In this document: piece by piece, positions 1 to 7,773 of the stretch
Position numbering within the stretch: position 1 is the stretch's first letter
Layout: every line of letters begins with the position of its first letter
Assembly (NCBI GenBank): GCA_009861545.1
Contig: VXME01000006.1
Location: forward strand, 1 to 38,253
Direction: 5' to 3'
Source: Acidobacteriota bacterium
GTDB lineage: Bacteria > Acidobacteriota > Vicinamibacteria > Vicinamibacterales > UBA8438
DNA: 38,253 bases
The notes under the pieces: model-generated
Told to the model about the DNA's origin: nothing
Databases searched by the model: none
Seen by the model: the letters and a program-made list of their open reading frames with translations, nothing else
Program-made: the position numbers and the translations under genes

Positions 1-2
1 CC

Positions 3-485
3 GACACGGTCACGGGGCTGTCGCTGGACCTGCGGGTGCGGACGCTGGTGGTGCACCAGGCCGACGGGTTCACCGAGCGCGGGATGTCGCTGTCGCTCGG
101 GTGGGACCCGACGCCGTCGAGCCCGCTGGGGCTGACCGCGCGCGTGGCTCCGTCGTGGGGCGGGCAGGCGCGGGGCGGCGCCGACGCGCTGTGGAACAGC
201 CAGATGGCCTACGGCATGGGCTCGCACCAGATGTACGGAGCCGGCGACCGCGTCGACGCCGAGGTGGGCTACGGGCTGCCGGTGGGCGCCCGCTTCGTGG
301 GAACGCCGAGGGTCGGGCTGACGACCTCGCCCTACGGCCGGGACTACCGGTTGGGCTACGGACTCGGGCTGCTGGAACGGGGACAGGCGAACTTCGATCT
401 GGGCGTGGAAGCGCAGCGTCGCGAGAGCCCGATGGAAGGCGGAGCCAGCAACGGGTTCATGGGCCGGGCGACGCTCGGCTGGTAG
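3..485 (+). CDS. C-terminal end of an outer-membrane beta-barrel (autotransporter-like) protein, partial
   Basis: The frame is open from the left edge of the window, so only the last 160 or so residues are visible and the true start lies outside. The sequence alternates short amphipathic strands with glycine- and aromatic-rich turns (for example GMSLSLGWDP, LTARVAPSWG, VDAEVGYGLP, VGLTTSPYG, YRLGYGLGLL). It ends in GRATLGW, with a terminal aromatic residue typical of outer-membrane barrels recognised by the BAM complex. This fits the last strands of an autotransporter-type or other surface barrel. The missing upstream part would carry the passenger or repeat domains, so its role cannot be given. 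An ordinary secreted beta-rich protein is the main alternative. Confidence 0.7.
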   Translation, partial: DTVTGLSLDLRVRTLVVHQADGFTERGMSLSLGWDPTPSSPLGLTARVAPSWGGQARGGADALWNSQMAYGMGSHQMYGAGDRVDAEVGYGLPVGARFVGTPRVGLTTSPYGRDYRLGYGLGLLERGQANFDLGVEAQRRESPMEGGASNGFMGRATLGW

Positions 486-533
486 CCGGGGGGCGCGGGT
501 GGAGCGAGCCGGGATGCCGCGCCCCGAGCCTTC

Positions 534-641
534 ATGGCCAGCTTCGAGTACCAGGCGGACGGGCACCACGCCGATGACGCGGGGAACCTGATCGCCTGCA
601 GACTGGTAGAGAAAGTCCCCTCACGAGGCGCGAAAGCGTGA
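534..641 (+). CDS. very small ORF (35 aa), first of a chain of small overlapping ORFs
   Basis: ATG at 534 opens a 35-codon frame (MASFEYQADGHHADDAGNL and so on) ending in TGA at 639-641. That stop overlaps the GTG start of the next frame by four bases (GTGA at 638-641), an arrangement typical of translational coupling. No good Shine-Dalgarno sequence precedes 534. The nucleotides starting at AGCTTCGAGTAC recur in diverged form near 957, where a frame change would be needed to recover the same FEY...HxDDA peptide. I recognise no family. It may be a real micro-protein, a leader for the next ORF, or the remnant of a larger gene. Confidence 0.35.
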   Translation: MASFEYQADGHHADDAGNLIACRLVEKVPSRGAKA

Positions 642-910
642 GCGAGCTTCCCTCGGTCGCGTTGACACGGCGGTTCCTGGCCTTGTGCCAGGACTACGGT
701 GCCGAGCGCCTGGCGATCGGGGTCGTCGCCGTCGGCCGGAGCACCGGGGTGGAGAGTCTGCCCGAGAGCAACGACTGGACGACATGGGACGCCAGACAGA
801 TGCGGGCGGCGGTCGAGTACCTGGAACGCAAGCGCAGCACTCGGCCTGCTCCGCAACCGATCCGGTGGAGCCCGCGGGCAGGGTCTCGCTGGCTTAAACG
901 GTCTTCGTGA
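638..910 (+). CDS. small hypothetical protein (90 aa)
   Basis: A GTG at 638 overlaps the stop of the preceding 35-codon ORF (GTGA). A purine-rich GAGGCG lies a short distance upstream. The first 65 residues look like folded protein, with helical stretches (LTRRFLALCQDYG, MRAAVEYLERK) around a short beta segment (AIGVVAVGRS). The last 25 residues are basic and of low complexity. The stop at 908-910 again sits in a GTGA. I do not recognise the family. The chain of tiny overlapping ORFs suggests an accessory region. Confidence is moderate because high-GC DNA produces many spurious frames. Confidence 0.45.
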   Translation: MSELPSVALTRRFLALCQDYGAERLAIGVVAVGRSTGVESLPESNDWTTWDARQMRAAVEYLERKRSTRPAPQPIRWSPRAGSRWLKRSS

Positions 911-1060
911 CGCGCCCAAGGACGGTCGGCGTGCCGAACGGAAAGCCGGCTGCGGAGCTTCGAGTACACGGCGGGGCGGGCGCCACGTCGACGACGCGTC
1001 TGGCCGCCGCCAGCGAGCTCCACGGCGACCGTGGGCGACGGGCTTTGCGAGGAGATGGTG

Positions 1061-1327
1061 ATGGCGACGCGCAACCGGCACCGCAACCTCGACGCCGACG
1101 CGCGCATCGAGGGCCAGCGCGGAATCATCGACCCGACCACGTTGCAGGCAGCGGAAGCACCAGTAGATCCCGACTCAGTCTGTCCCGACGCCCAGGACGA
1201 GGCGTTGCGAAGACTCGCAGTCGGCGCCCACCGCGGCGGGCAGTTCCTCCGTTACCGGGAACGCGCGGTGCCGGGCGGCGGGGTCGAGTTCCCAGCCGGC
1301 GTCCGATTCGAGCGGGGGCGGCAGTAG
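1061..1327 (+). CDS. small hypothetical protein (88 aa)
   Basis: The ATG at 1061 is chosen because GAGGAG at 1049-1054 gives a 6-base Shine-Dalgarno spacing; an ATG at 1055 directly abuts that motif. The protein is charged and has no membrane segment: an N-terminal basic patch (MATRNRHRNLD) is followed by a mixed region (DEALRRLAVGAHRGGQFLRY). The TAG stop at 1325-1327 shares its last base with the GTG start of the next ORF, so translation is probably coupled. I recognise no family. Confidence 0.42.
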   Translation: MATRNRHRNLDADARIEGQRGIIDPTTLQAAEAPVDPDSVCPDAQDEALRRLAVGAHRGGQFLRYRERAVPGGGVEFPAGVRFERGRQ

Positions 1328-1551
1328 TGCGCGTGACGGTCCGCTACCGCTCTGGAGGAACGGAAACAGTGCTGCGGGTGTCGTCGGTTCACGAGAGCCG
1401 GGGCGGCGTGCTGCTGATGCACGACGAGGGCCTCGCCTACTTCCGGCGTCACGAGGTCGCGAGTCTGGAAGTTACGCCGGGGGGCGGTGGCGGCCGGTCG
1501 ACGGAGTTGATCGAGGCCGCACCGTACCTGACGCGGGGTCGGCAATCGTGA
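1327..1551 (+). CDS. small beta-rich hypothetical protein (74 aa)
   Basis: GTG at 1327 overlaps the TAG of the previous ORF by one base (TAGTG). The 74 residues alternate strand-like segments (MRVTVRYRSGG, TVLRVSSVHES, GVLLMHDEGLAYF, VASLEVTP) and look like a compact beta domain. They resemble small proteins in which a side-chain pattern of 'charged-hydrophobic' strands ends in a 'V.SLEV' strand. No signal peptide or catalytic motif is seen. Of the small ORFs here this one and the next look most protein-like. Its function is unknown. Confidence 0.5.
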   Translation: MRVTVRYRSGGTETVLRVSSVHESRGGVLLMHDEGLAYFRRHEVASLEVTPGGGGGRSTELIEAAPYLTRGRQS

Positions 1552-1582
1552 GACTCGCGGGTAGCGCGGTGAGGAGTGACGC

Positions 1583-1804
1583 ATGGAGGATCCGAACTAC
1601 GCGCTGCACGACCCCGATCCCGCAGCCGACAAGCGGAGATGCTACACCGTCAGGCGCTCGGTCGCACTGTCGGCCTATTGGTACGACCGCGTGCGGCAGG
1701 TCGCGACTAGCAGCAACCTCAAGCCGGGCGTGATCCTGCGCAACGCCATCAAGCTGGGGCTGGTCCAGCTCGAGAAGCGAGCACGGCCGGAGGGGAAACA
1801 GTGA
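1583..1804 (+). CDS. small protein, possible ribbon-helix-helix-type DNA-binding protein (73 aa)
   Basis: ATG at 1583 follows GAGGAG at 1571-1576 with 6-base spacing, the best ribosome site in this cluster. After an acidic N-terminus comes a short strand-like segment (RCYTVRRSVALSA), then two helices (YWYDRVRQVATSSN and GVILRNAIKLGLVQLEKRA). A strand followed by two helices is the general layout of ribbon-helix-helix repressors and antitoxins, but I cannot confirm the fold. If correct, it could regulate the small-ORF chain upstream. No toxin-like partner follows; the next 330 bases hold no convincing gene. Confidence 0.58.
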   Translation: MEDPNYALHDPDPAADKRRCYTVRRSVALSAYWYDRVRQVATSSNLKPGVILRNAIKLGLVQLEKRARPEGKQ

Positions 1805-2138
1805 GTTGATGCCTCGCCGGAGGGGGCTGGCGCAGTTAATGGTACGCAAGCTGGTGGGCTGGTTGTGGCCCTGGTTGGCGCGGAGCTACAGCGAGTCGCG
1901 CTGTCGGGTCGGTTCTGGGGCTGGTGTCGCAACGCCGGGGATTCTGTTCTGGCGTGACCCGCCCGGCCCGCACGTCCCGCGGTCCCGCGGCCCGCGGGTA
2001 ATCGTTCGGTGGACCCGGTATGGACATGCGGCTGGCCCAGCCAGACGCGCCGTCGGCGTCCGGAGAAATCAGTGCAGACTGACCAGCTCGGCCTGAGGGC
2101 CAAGGCGTTCGTCGCTCGAAACCGCTCTCCCCGAGCAA
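1805..2138. other. stretch without a convincing gene; contains a GC hairpin
   Basis: No frame here has a credible protein signature. A frame from about 1806 to 2096 is arginine/tryptophan-rich and of low complexity. A perfect 7-bp inverted repeat, CCCGCGG (1976-1982) with CCGCGGG (1992-1998), has a 9-base loop. It lies between the end of the small-ORF chain (+) and the end of the HEPN-like gene (-), so it could terminate either. There is no clear T-run, so this is only suggestive. Confidence 0.4.
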
Positions 2139-3281
2139 TCAACCGTGCGTTCGGTGGCCCGACAGCAGCGCGTCCCACGCCACCGCCGACTCGTTGCCTT
2201 CCACGTTCACGTTGAATTTCGCCGAGTAGTCGACGACCTCGGCCCCTTCGACGGCGACCTCGCTGTCGCTCTGCACGGAGATCCTGTAGTCCAGACCCGC
2301 CACAACGCATTCGTCGAGCAGAACCCGCGCCGACTTGCTGAGGCCCCACACTCGGTCCGTGTCCACCAGCGCGCCGAACGTCTTTTCCCCCAAGGCCTGC
2401 TCGAAGTAGCGCCACTGTCCGAACGTCTGCCGGTTCTCCTCCAGAACAGCTTCGATCTCCCCGGAATCCCCTTCCAGCCGCTCCCGGCAGTCGGCTGGCA
2501 ATGCGGCGTAGAGATCAGCCAAGTCGTGCGTCTTCTCGGCCTGATGGCTGCGCGTCATCAAGATGGCCTTCATGGCCAGTTCGCAGGCGAAGGCCGCCGT
2601 CGAACCGGCCATCATCAACCTGCCCATCCTCGTCTTCACCGCCGCGTTCGACGGCTTCCGGTACCTGCAGGCTATGGTCCCCACCACCCGCAGGATCCCG
2701 TCGTCTCCGCTCGCGGGCTCGACGCGCTGCACTTCCGGCGTCCCGTACTCCACGTCGGCCAGCGACAGCGCCGACATCTCGGGGGGCAATGCGTTCAAGC
2801 CTGCCACGAGCACGCCCGCCTGCGCGAACAGGTACCCCGCTTCGCCCGACGGAAAGTTCCGGCGGTCCAGGTAGTTCCGCCGTCGTTTCAACCGAAGGCT
2901 CGCGGCCAGACCCCGGTCGTACCAGGCCATGTCCCTGTCCATGTCCGGCAGCAGCTTTATCACGAAGCGAGCCTTCCCGCCGTACTTCGAGCCGCGCCCG
3001 ATGCGGGCCAGAGGCACGTTCTGCTCGGCCTCACGCAGCATCCTCGCCACCTCCCGCCGAGCCGCCTCCCCGTCCGTCGACGCCCCGCAGGCCAGACATT
3101 CGACATGGCTGCACGGCCCGTCCTTCCGCCGCAACCCCACGATCGGTCCCCAGCATCGGCGGCACCGCCCGGCGGCCTCCACCGCGCGCGCCGGACCGAC
3201 CCCAGCATCATCCGGCGAGCGGTCGTCGAATCTCAGCCATTTATGGAACTCCACATGCTCGCGCGGCGCTTCTTCGCTCAT
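2139..3281 (-). CDS. zinc-ribbon plus HEPN-like domain protein (380 aa)
   Basis: The ATG at 3281 is chosen because AAGGA lies 7 bases upstream; the open frame continues to 3464 with low-complexity residues. Residues 40-65 hold Cys40, Cys43, Cys57, Cys62 and Cys65, consistent with a CxxC...CxxC zinc ribbon. The middle of the protein is mixed alpha/beta. From about residue 220 the sequence is helical and resembles HEPN domains: AFACELAMKAIL, then KTHDLADLYAALP with His252, then WRYFEQAL. HEPN domains are common in RNA-targeting toxins and defence proteins. The classical RxxxxH catalytic motif is not obvious, so the domain may be non-catalytic. No nucleotidyltransferase (MNT) partner is adjacent. 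The HEPN assignment is inference from sequence pattern. Confidence 0.72.
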   Translation of the reverse strand: MSEEAPREHVEFHKWLRFDDRSPDDAGVGPARAVEAAGRCRRCWGPIVGLRRKDGPCSHVECLACGASTDGEAARREVARMLREAEQNVPLARIGRGSKYGGKARFVIKLLPDMDRDMAWYDRGLAASLRLKRRRNYLDRRNFPSGEAGYLFAQAGVLVAGLNALPPEMSALSLADVEYGTPEVQRVEPASGDDGILRVVGTIACRYRKPSNAAVKTRMGRLMMAGSTAAFACELAMKAILMTRSHQAEKTHDLADLYAALPADCRERLEGDSGEIEAVLEENRQTFGQWRYFEQALGEKTFGALVDTDRVWGLSKSARVLLDECVVAGLDYRISVQSDSEVAVEGAEVVDYSAKFNVNVEGNESAVAWDALLSGHRTHG

Positions 3282-3960
3282 CACCTCGTCCTTGGCCGCG
3301 GAATCCATCAGCCTGCCGCCGTTCACAGCCGTGCGATTCGCCCCGTCCCCGAAAGGCTTGCCGTCACTTCGTCCGACTGCCGCTTCGCGTGGCACGCCGT
3401 TGGCCTGTGCCCCCCTGGGGGGCGCCGTCGGTCTCTGGCTGCCCGCCAAGTTCCGCGGCATCACGAAGATCGGCTATCCCTCCCAGAACTGGAGACTTCG
3501 GCCCATCCTCGTCGAACAGCCAATAGCGCAGGCCCCGAAGCGCCGCGGGACGGGACGATACCCGGCGACGGCAAGAACCGTTCCCTCACCGCCGAGTGCA
3601 CCAGCGGCAGGTTCTCGTGCAGCACGCCGTGGACCAGCCCGCAATCACGATGTCCCGCGGTCACGTCGGCAAACCGGGACTTCTACACGCCGAGCATCTT
3701 CTTGATGTCGTCGATGCCATGGGTACCCTACAATACCGGCTCGACCGAACGGTTACGCCCGCGGCCCGCGGTGAACAACGGCCCCCGGCCGTGGGCGCCG
3801 GTTCCGCGTGGGTGGAATCGTGGGCGTATCCGGCACGCCCTGACAGAAACCCCAATGAATCCGGGTGTTTTTCGCCGCCTTCGTGCTATCGCTGCCGTAG
3901 CCGAGGACGTCATCCGCACAAGGAGCCTCCGGCGGCCGACGCTGAGTGCCGGTGGCGACG
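3282..3960. other. probable degraded intergenic region
   Basis: Nearly 700 bases without a supportable intact gene. On the minus strand, around 3730-3550, the frame GTHGIDDIKKMLGV ends in a stop and is followed in the same frame by KSRFADVTAGHRDCG. In another frame, around 3545-3465, LRYWLFDEDGPKSPVLGG can be read. Neither has a good start, and both look like frame-broken remnants. An inverted repeat (GCCCGCGGCC at 3757-3766 with GGCCGTGGGC at 3787-3796, one wobble) could be a terminator for the protease gene, which ends at 3961. Confidence 0.4.
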
Positions 3961-6042
3961 CTATCGAACCGTGATGCCGGTCATGAAGCTCGAGCGCGTC
4001 ACGTCGGGCTCGTCCGTGTCGTCGGCCTGAACCTTCAAGCTCACCTCGAGCCCGTAGCGGCTGGCCCGATCGAACGTCAACGACATCGAAAAGTGGTTGC
4101 CGGCCGGCTCGTCGCACGTGGTCACCACCCGGATGTCGCTGCCTTCGTCGTCCACGGGACCACCTGTATGGACTTGGTGCACGCAGACCTCGACGACGTC
4201 CGGCGCGTCGCTCGACGTTATCGTGCCGGTGAACATGATCGTCTCTCCGACGGTCATCGAGCCCGGTATTTCGTCGTCGAGCTGCACGCCGCGGAATTCT
4301 CCAGGGTCGATGGGAACGTCCGATACCTGCAGCGGCGGAACGTTGACGATGCGGGATCCGTCGTACCTCTCGACCGTTGTGTCCAGGGTCGCGCGTCCGC
4401 CGGTCGCCTCGAAGAACGCGGGCATCCCGCCGAACGTCGTCGCGCCGGACCGCGCCTCGTGCCGCGCGGCGAAGAAGTTCCAATAGTCCATCTCCTCGGG
4501 TGACAGCAGCGCGTTCCGCGAGACCGCGATCGTCACGCGTCGCCACGCATCGTCTACCGGCCCGCTCCGCGTCCCATGCTGCCCCAGGATGTCGTTGATG
4601 TGGACGGTCGTCGTCTCTCCCTCGACGGCGGTGCCGATGCCGGGCGCCGTCGCGGATTCCTCGTCGAACTGAGCCTGGTCTTCGAAGACAACCATCTCCG
4701 GCACCTCTTCCGCGCCGATGAGCCCCATGCGGTAGAGAAGCGTCGGGTGGTAGACGGACGGAGCGGGCGTCCGCTCTATAACGTAGGAGGCGCTCTCGTG
4801 CTCGTCGCCGCCGCCGGCGCGCGCGACGCGCCGAATCGGCCTCAGGACGGCGCCGAGGAGCACTTCACCGGGAAACAGCAGGGGGGTGTGGCTGCCGGGA
4901 CCCCATCCCTTGCGTTCTATGCCCTCCGTGATCTCGGTCCAGTCCCAGTAGTCGGCCCACTGGTGCCCGATCTCGTGGTTCGAGGTCCACGTGGCGGTGA
5001 ACTGCGCGTCGCGGTAGAACTCGACCGAACGCAGAGCGCCCCTGCTGCCGAAGTAATCCGTATAGTCGAACTCGTCCCTGCCGAGACCCTTGATCGGGTT
5101 CCGTACGTTCCAGTGGTAGGCCGAGAACTTCGAGCTGGGGTGTTGCTCCGCCGTCACGATGGCTATCGAGTCGTAGACGTCGGGAAAGACCTCGTAGAAT
5201 GCCTTCGTCACCTCCTGCAACTCGAAATCGTAATCGTCGCCTCTCACCCGCTCGTTACCGAAGCCGCCGACGACCATGTTCACGACGTGGCTGGCGTACT
5301 GCATGCTGTCGCCGATCCTCACCACGCGCGATTCGGGAAGGTTGAGCGGGGCGACCGGCAGGCGAATGTGTACTCTCTCGAATTCGTCCTCTTCGGATTC
5401 GTCCTCTTCGGTCTCGTTGTCCGCCTCGACCGGCTTCGGGATCTTGAGCGTGCCGAAGTACACGAAGGGACTGTCGAACCCGCGGCGTCGCCGCCCGATG
5501 GCATCCCACAGCTCCGCCCCGGTCCAGCTCGGGTTGAATGTGGTCACGAGACGTCCGAAGAAGGTCCGCGTCTCGGTGCGGGTCCAGTTTTCGGTCACGA
5601 CTTCTCCGGCAGCGCTCGACCAGCGCTCGAATTCCACCGTCTCGATGTCGCCCGCTACCAGGAAGTGATCGAAGGCGAGCCCTTCATTGCTGTCGGCGCG
5701 AATCAGGCGGGGTTGCGGGTCGAACCAGAGCGGTCGCCCGTCCGGCGATTCCTCCTCCTCTGCGTCGGCCATCCGGAGCTGCGGAATCCTGGTGACTCCC
5801 GACCACGTCTGCCGGGCAACCAGCTCGGGCGTACCGCAGACGAAGGCGGGCTCGGGGGGGAGGGCGGCCAGCCAGGCCGCCGAGGCGTCGCGGTCCGCCG
5901 CCGCGATCTCTTCCTGCGCGGCGGGCCGGGTCGGCCACGGTGACATCAGAATCACCGCGGCGCCGGCGCACGCCGCGATCCGTGTCGGCGCCCAGGGAAG
6001 CACCGGACGGATCTCGGTCGTGCGACGGCGGGCGAAGACCAT
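3961..6042 (-). CDS. secreted HExxH zinc metalloprotease-like protein (693 aa)
   Basis: The N-terminus has arginines then a hydrophobic segment (about residues 20-40, ending near RPAAQ), consistent with export. The putative active site is NHEIGHQW, with His356, Glu357 and His360 as the HExxH zinc-binding and catalytic residues. The third ligand is unclear; His385 in GPGSHTP or a downstream acidic residue are candidates. A very acidic run (EADNETEEDESEEDEF) lies near residues 200-225. The last 100 residues look like a beta-sandwich accessory domain. The start lies 9 bases after the stop of the upstream PDLQGVW gene (6052), so the two are probably co-transcribed. The start at 6042 has a weak ribosome site. 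A peptidase role is inferred from the motif; substrate and exact family are unknown. Confidence 0.75.
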   Translation of the reverse strand: MVFARRRTTEIRPVLPWAPTRIAACAGAAVILMSPWPTRPAAQEEIAAADRDASAAWLAALPPEPAFVCGTPELVARQTWSGVTRIPQLRMADAEEEESPDGRPLWFDPQPRLIRADSNEGLAFDHFLVAGDIETVEFERWSSAAGEVVTENWTRTETRTFFGRLVTTFNPSWTGAELWDAIGRRRRGFDSPFVYFGTLKIPKPVEADNETEEDESEEDEFERVHIRLPVAPLNLPESRVVRIGDSMQYASHVVNMVVGGFGNERVRGDDYDFELQEVTKAFYEVFPDVYDSIAIVTAEQHPSSKFSAYHWNVRNPIKGLGRDEFDYTDYFGSRGALRSVEFYRDAQFTATWTSNHEIGHQWADYWDWTEITEGIERKGWGPGSHTPLLFPGEVLLGAVLRPIRRVARAGGGDEHESASYVIERTPAPSVYHPTLLYRMGLIGAEEVPEMVVFEDQAQFDEESATAPGIGTAVEGETTTVHINDILGQHGTRSGPVDDAWRRVTIAVSRNALLSPEEMDYWNFFAARHEARSGATTFGGMPAFFEATGGRATLDTTVERYDGSRIVNVPPLQVSDVPIDPGEFRGVQLDDEIPGSMTVGETIMFTGTITSSDAPDVVEVCVHQVHTGGPVDDEGSDIRVVTTCDEPAGNHFSMSLTFDRASRYGLEVSLKVQADDTDEPDVTRSSFMTGITVR

Positions 6043-6051
6043 GCAGGCGCT

Positions 6052-7080
6052 CTAGCGGGAGGAGTCGTCCTCTTCACTCTCCAGGGCGCCAGCCAGAATG
6101 ACCGCCATCGAGTAGTTCCCCTCGTGGCAGGCGTATTCGAAGATCGGCGCCGGATTCCACTGCATCGGTATTTCGTACGTCCAGGGTGCCGTCCACGTGC
6201 TCGAGTCGTTCACCGTCACCTCGTACAGCATCACCTCGGGTGACGCCCGGGTGAAGCGCTCGGTGAGCTGCAGGTCGGCGGTGGCCCCGCCGCGCATGAA
6301 GCTGGTCTCGCGCAGGAAGTTGACGGTCTCGACGACGAGGGTGTCGCCTTCCCAGTGCCCGCGCGATTCGCCCGCCCACTGCCGCAGGCCGGTGAACGGG
6401 CGGCCGTCGAGGGGAATGACGCGCGGGTTGTGGTTCATCTCGTTGTAGATGACGACCGCGTCGGGCGTCTGGAAGAGCTGCATGTTGTTGTTGTAGCCCC
6501 CCGGGGTCATCGGCGGCCCGGCGTTGAAGCCGACGATGCAGCGCACCTGCAGCCCGTTGGCGCCGAGATCGTCGACCCAGCCGCCCGGCGTCGGCTGGTG
6601 CGGACCCGTGTTCCTGCGCGCCTCGGCCAGCGCGTCGCGTCTGGCCTGCGCCCCCGCCGTCAACGCGGGAATGCGGCCGGAGGGCGGATCGATGACCAGC
6701 GAAGTCCGGTTGGTGGAGACGGCCGAGGTGCCGCGGTCGAACCAGAAGTTGTTGTACGACCCCGGTGCGCCGTCGACTCCCCGATCAACGTTTCCGGACG
6801 GGTCCGCCTCCGTTCGTCGCGCGGGCCGCGCCGCGAGGTCCGCGTTCCGGTCGAGCGCCGCCTGCTCGAGCTCGGCAGCCTCTTCCGCGGTCAGGAACTC
6901 CTGCTCGGCGCGGTCTTCAGGGCGTTCCATTGGCGTGATGGTGCGGAAGTCCCAGACTCCCTGCAGGTCGGGGTGGCCCCACGGCGTGGGGGGCACGCCG
7001 CCCTGCGCGGCGACCGGTGTCGGAGCCAGCGCCACGATTGCCAGGATCGTCAACAAACCCGCGATTCGTCCGCGCCCCAT
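6052..7080 (-). CDS. exported PDLQGVW-family protein (342 aa), function unknown
   Basis: The ATG at 7080 is preceded by AGGAGG with about 7-base spacing. A clear signal peptide (MGRGRIAGLLTILAIVALA, cleavage near VAAQ) is followed by HPDLQGVWDFRT. The core motif ESRGHWEGDTLVVETVNF and the later TVNDSSTWTAPW are shared with the two plus-strand genes at 7930 and 8744, so the three are paralogues. This copy is the most diverged. Such proteins are numerous in Acidobacteria genomes and usually annotated as hypothetical; I know no established function. The adjacent metalloprotease gene follows after 9 bases, suggesting a two-gene operon read leftward. Confidence 0.85.
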   Translation of the reverse strand: MGRGRIAGLLTILAIVALAPTPVAAQGGVPPTPWGHPDLQGVWDFRTITPMERPEDRAEQEFLTAEEAAELEQAALDRNADLAARPARRTEADPSGNVDRGVDGAPGSYNNFWFDRGTSAVSTNRTSLVIDPPSGRIPALTAGAQARRDALAEARRNTGPHQPTPGGWVDDLGANGLQVRCIVGFNAGPPMTPGGYNNNMQLFQTPDAVVIYNEMNHNPRVIPLDGRPFTGLRQWAGESRGHWEGDTLVVETVNFLRETSFMRGGATADLQLTERFTRASPEVMLYEVTVNDSSTWTAPWTYEIPMQWNPAPIFEYACHEGNYSMAVILAGALESEEDDSSR

Positions 7081-7225
7081 CTGAAACCTCCTGCGGAATC
7101 GGTACCGAAGATCGCCTGGTGCCCAGAACGTCACAATAGCACGGGTCGATTGGCTTCCAGAACGCACTCGGCGTCCCCCGTTCCAGGCTGCGGCCGATCC
7201 GACGCGGGACCTTCCGCCCCCGCGA

Positions 7226-7254
7226 TTGCGCTGGCTCCGCCTGGGGTGTAGTCT
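7226..7254 (+). promoter_or_regulatory. possible sigma-70-like promoter for the DUF6152 gene
   Basis: TTGCGC (7226-7231) and TAGTCT (7249-7254) are separated by 17 bases, 41 bases before the ATG at 7296. The match to consensus is only partial, and the region is a divergent intergenic space of 215 bases, so a promoter is expected but this one is tentative. Confidence 0.25.
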
Positions 7255-7295
7255 GCGTACGTCAGGGGTCCGTATGGACGCCGGGGGGGAGACCG

Positions 7296-7709
7296 ATGAG
7301 GACGCTGGCGATTGCGCTCGTGAGTGTCGGTGTGCTGCTGGCCGCGGCAACCGGAGCCGCGCACCACTCGTTCTCGGCGGAGTTCGACATCGAGAAGCCG
7401 ATCACGCTCGAGGGCAGGCTGACCGAGCTGGAGTGGGTCAATCCCCACGGGTGGATCCACATGGATGTCGAGAATCCCGACGGCACGGTGACGAACTGGG
7501 CGGTCGAGATGGGCAACCCGACCGCGCTGCTGCGGCGCGGCCTGCGCCGGGGCGACTTTCCGCCCGGAATCGAGTTCGTGGTCGAGGGGTACGAGGCGAA
7601 GGACGGCTCGCCGACCGCCAATGCAATCACCGTGACGTTTCCCGACGGGCGCGACTTCTTCGCCGGCTCCTCGGGCACCGGTGCTCCGGTGCCGCCGGGG
7701 CAGCGCTAG
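7296..7709 (+). CDS. DUF6152 family exported protein (137 aa)
   Basis: ATG at 7296 follows a GGGGGGGAG ribosome site. A signal peptide (residues 1-22) leads directly into AHHSFSAEFD, then ITLEGRLTELEWVNPHGW, the hallmark N-terminus of DUF6152 proteins. These are small periplasmic beta proteins abundant in Acidobacteria and proteobacteria. The likely fold is a small OB-like barrel. Function is unknown, but in these genomes such genes often sit beside PDLQGxW genes, as here, which suggests a shared process. The stop codon is built into a long hairpin (7706-7742) that probably ends the transcript. Confidence 0.88.
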   Translation: MRTLAIALVSVGVLLAAATGAAHHSFSAEFDIEKPITLEGRLTELEWVNPHGWIHMDVENPDGTVTNWAVEMGNPTALLRRGLRRGDFPPGIEFVVEGYEAKDGSPTANAITVTFPDGRDFFAGSSGTGAPVPPGQR

Positions 7710-7742
7710 GAGTCTGCGCCGTAGAACGGCGTAGACTTCTAG
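7706..7742 (+). repeat. REP-like hairpin containing the stop codon of the DUF6152 gene
   Basis: CTAGGAGTCTGCGCCGT (7706-7722) and ACGGCGTAGACTTCTAG (7726-7742) pair over 17 positions with two G-T wobbles and a 3-base loop. The TAG at 7707-7709 is the stop codon of the DUF6152 gene. The left arm recurs at 34036-34054 on the other strand (20 of 23 bases identical, counting the next few bases), again embedding a TAG stop codon. Related half-copies lie at 7804-7859. It may serve as terminator or mRNA-stabilising structure and may be a dispersed repeat family. Confidence 0.75.
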
Positions 7743-7773
7743 TCAGGCCGGTTGGGCGGCAATCGGATGCCGC

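Noticed and set aside
1806-2096. 96-codon plus-strand frame after the small-ORF chain
   Set aside because: Trp/Arg-rich low complexity, no ribosome site, no domain; treated as non-coding.
3461-3664. 67-codon minus-strand frame in the degraded region
   Set aside because: No supporting start; other frames in the same place show equal or better peptide-like pieces, so a broken remnant is more likely.
2145-3974. 609-codon plus-strand open frame opposite the HEPN-like gene
   Set aside because: Low-complexity His/Arg/Pro-rich translation; the minus strand has the zinc ribbon, HEPN-like signature and a good ribosome site.
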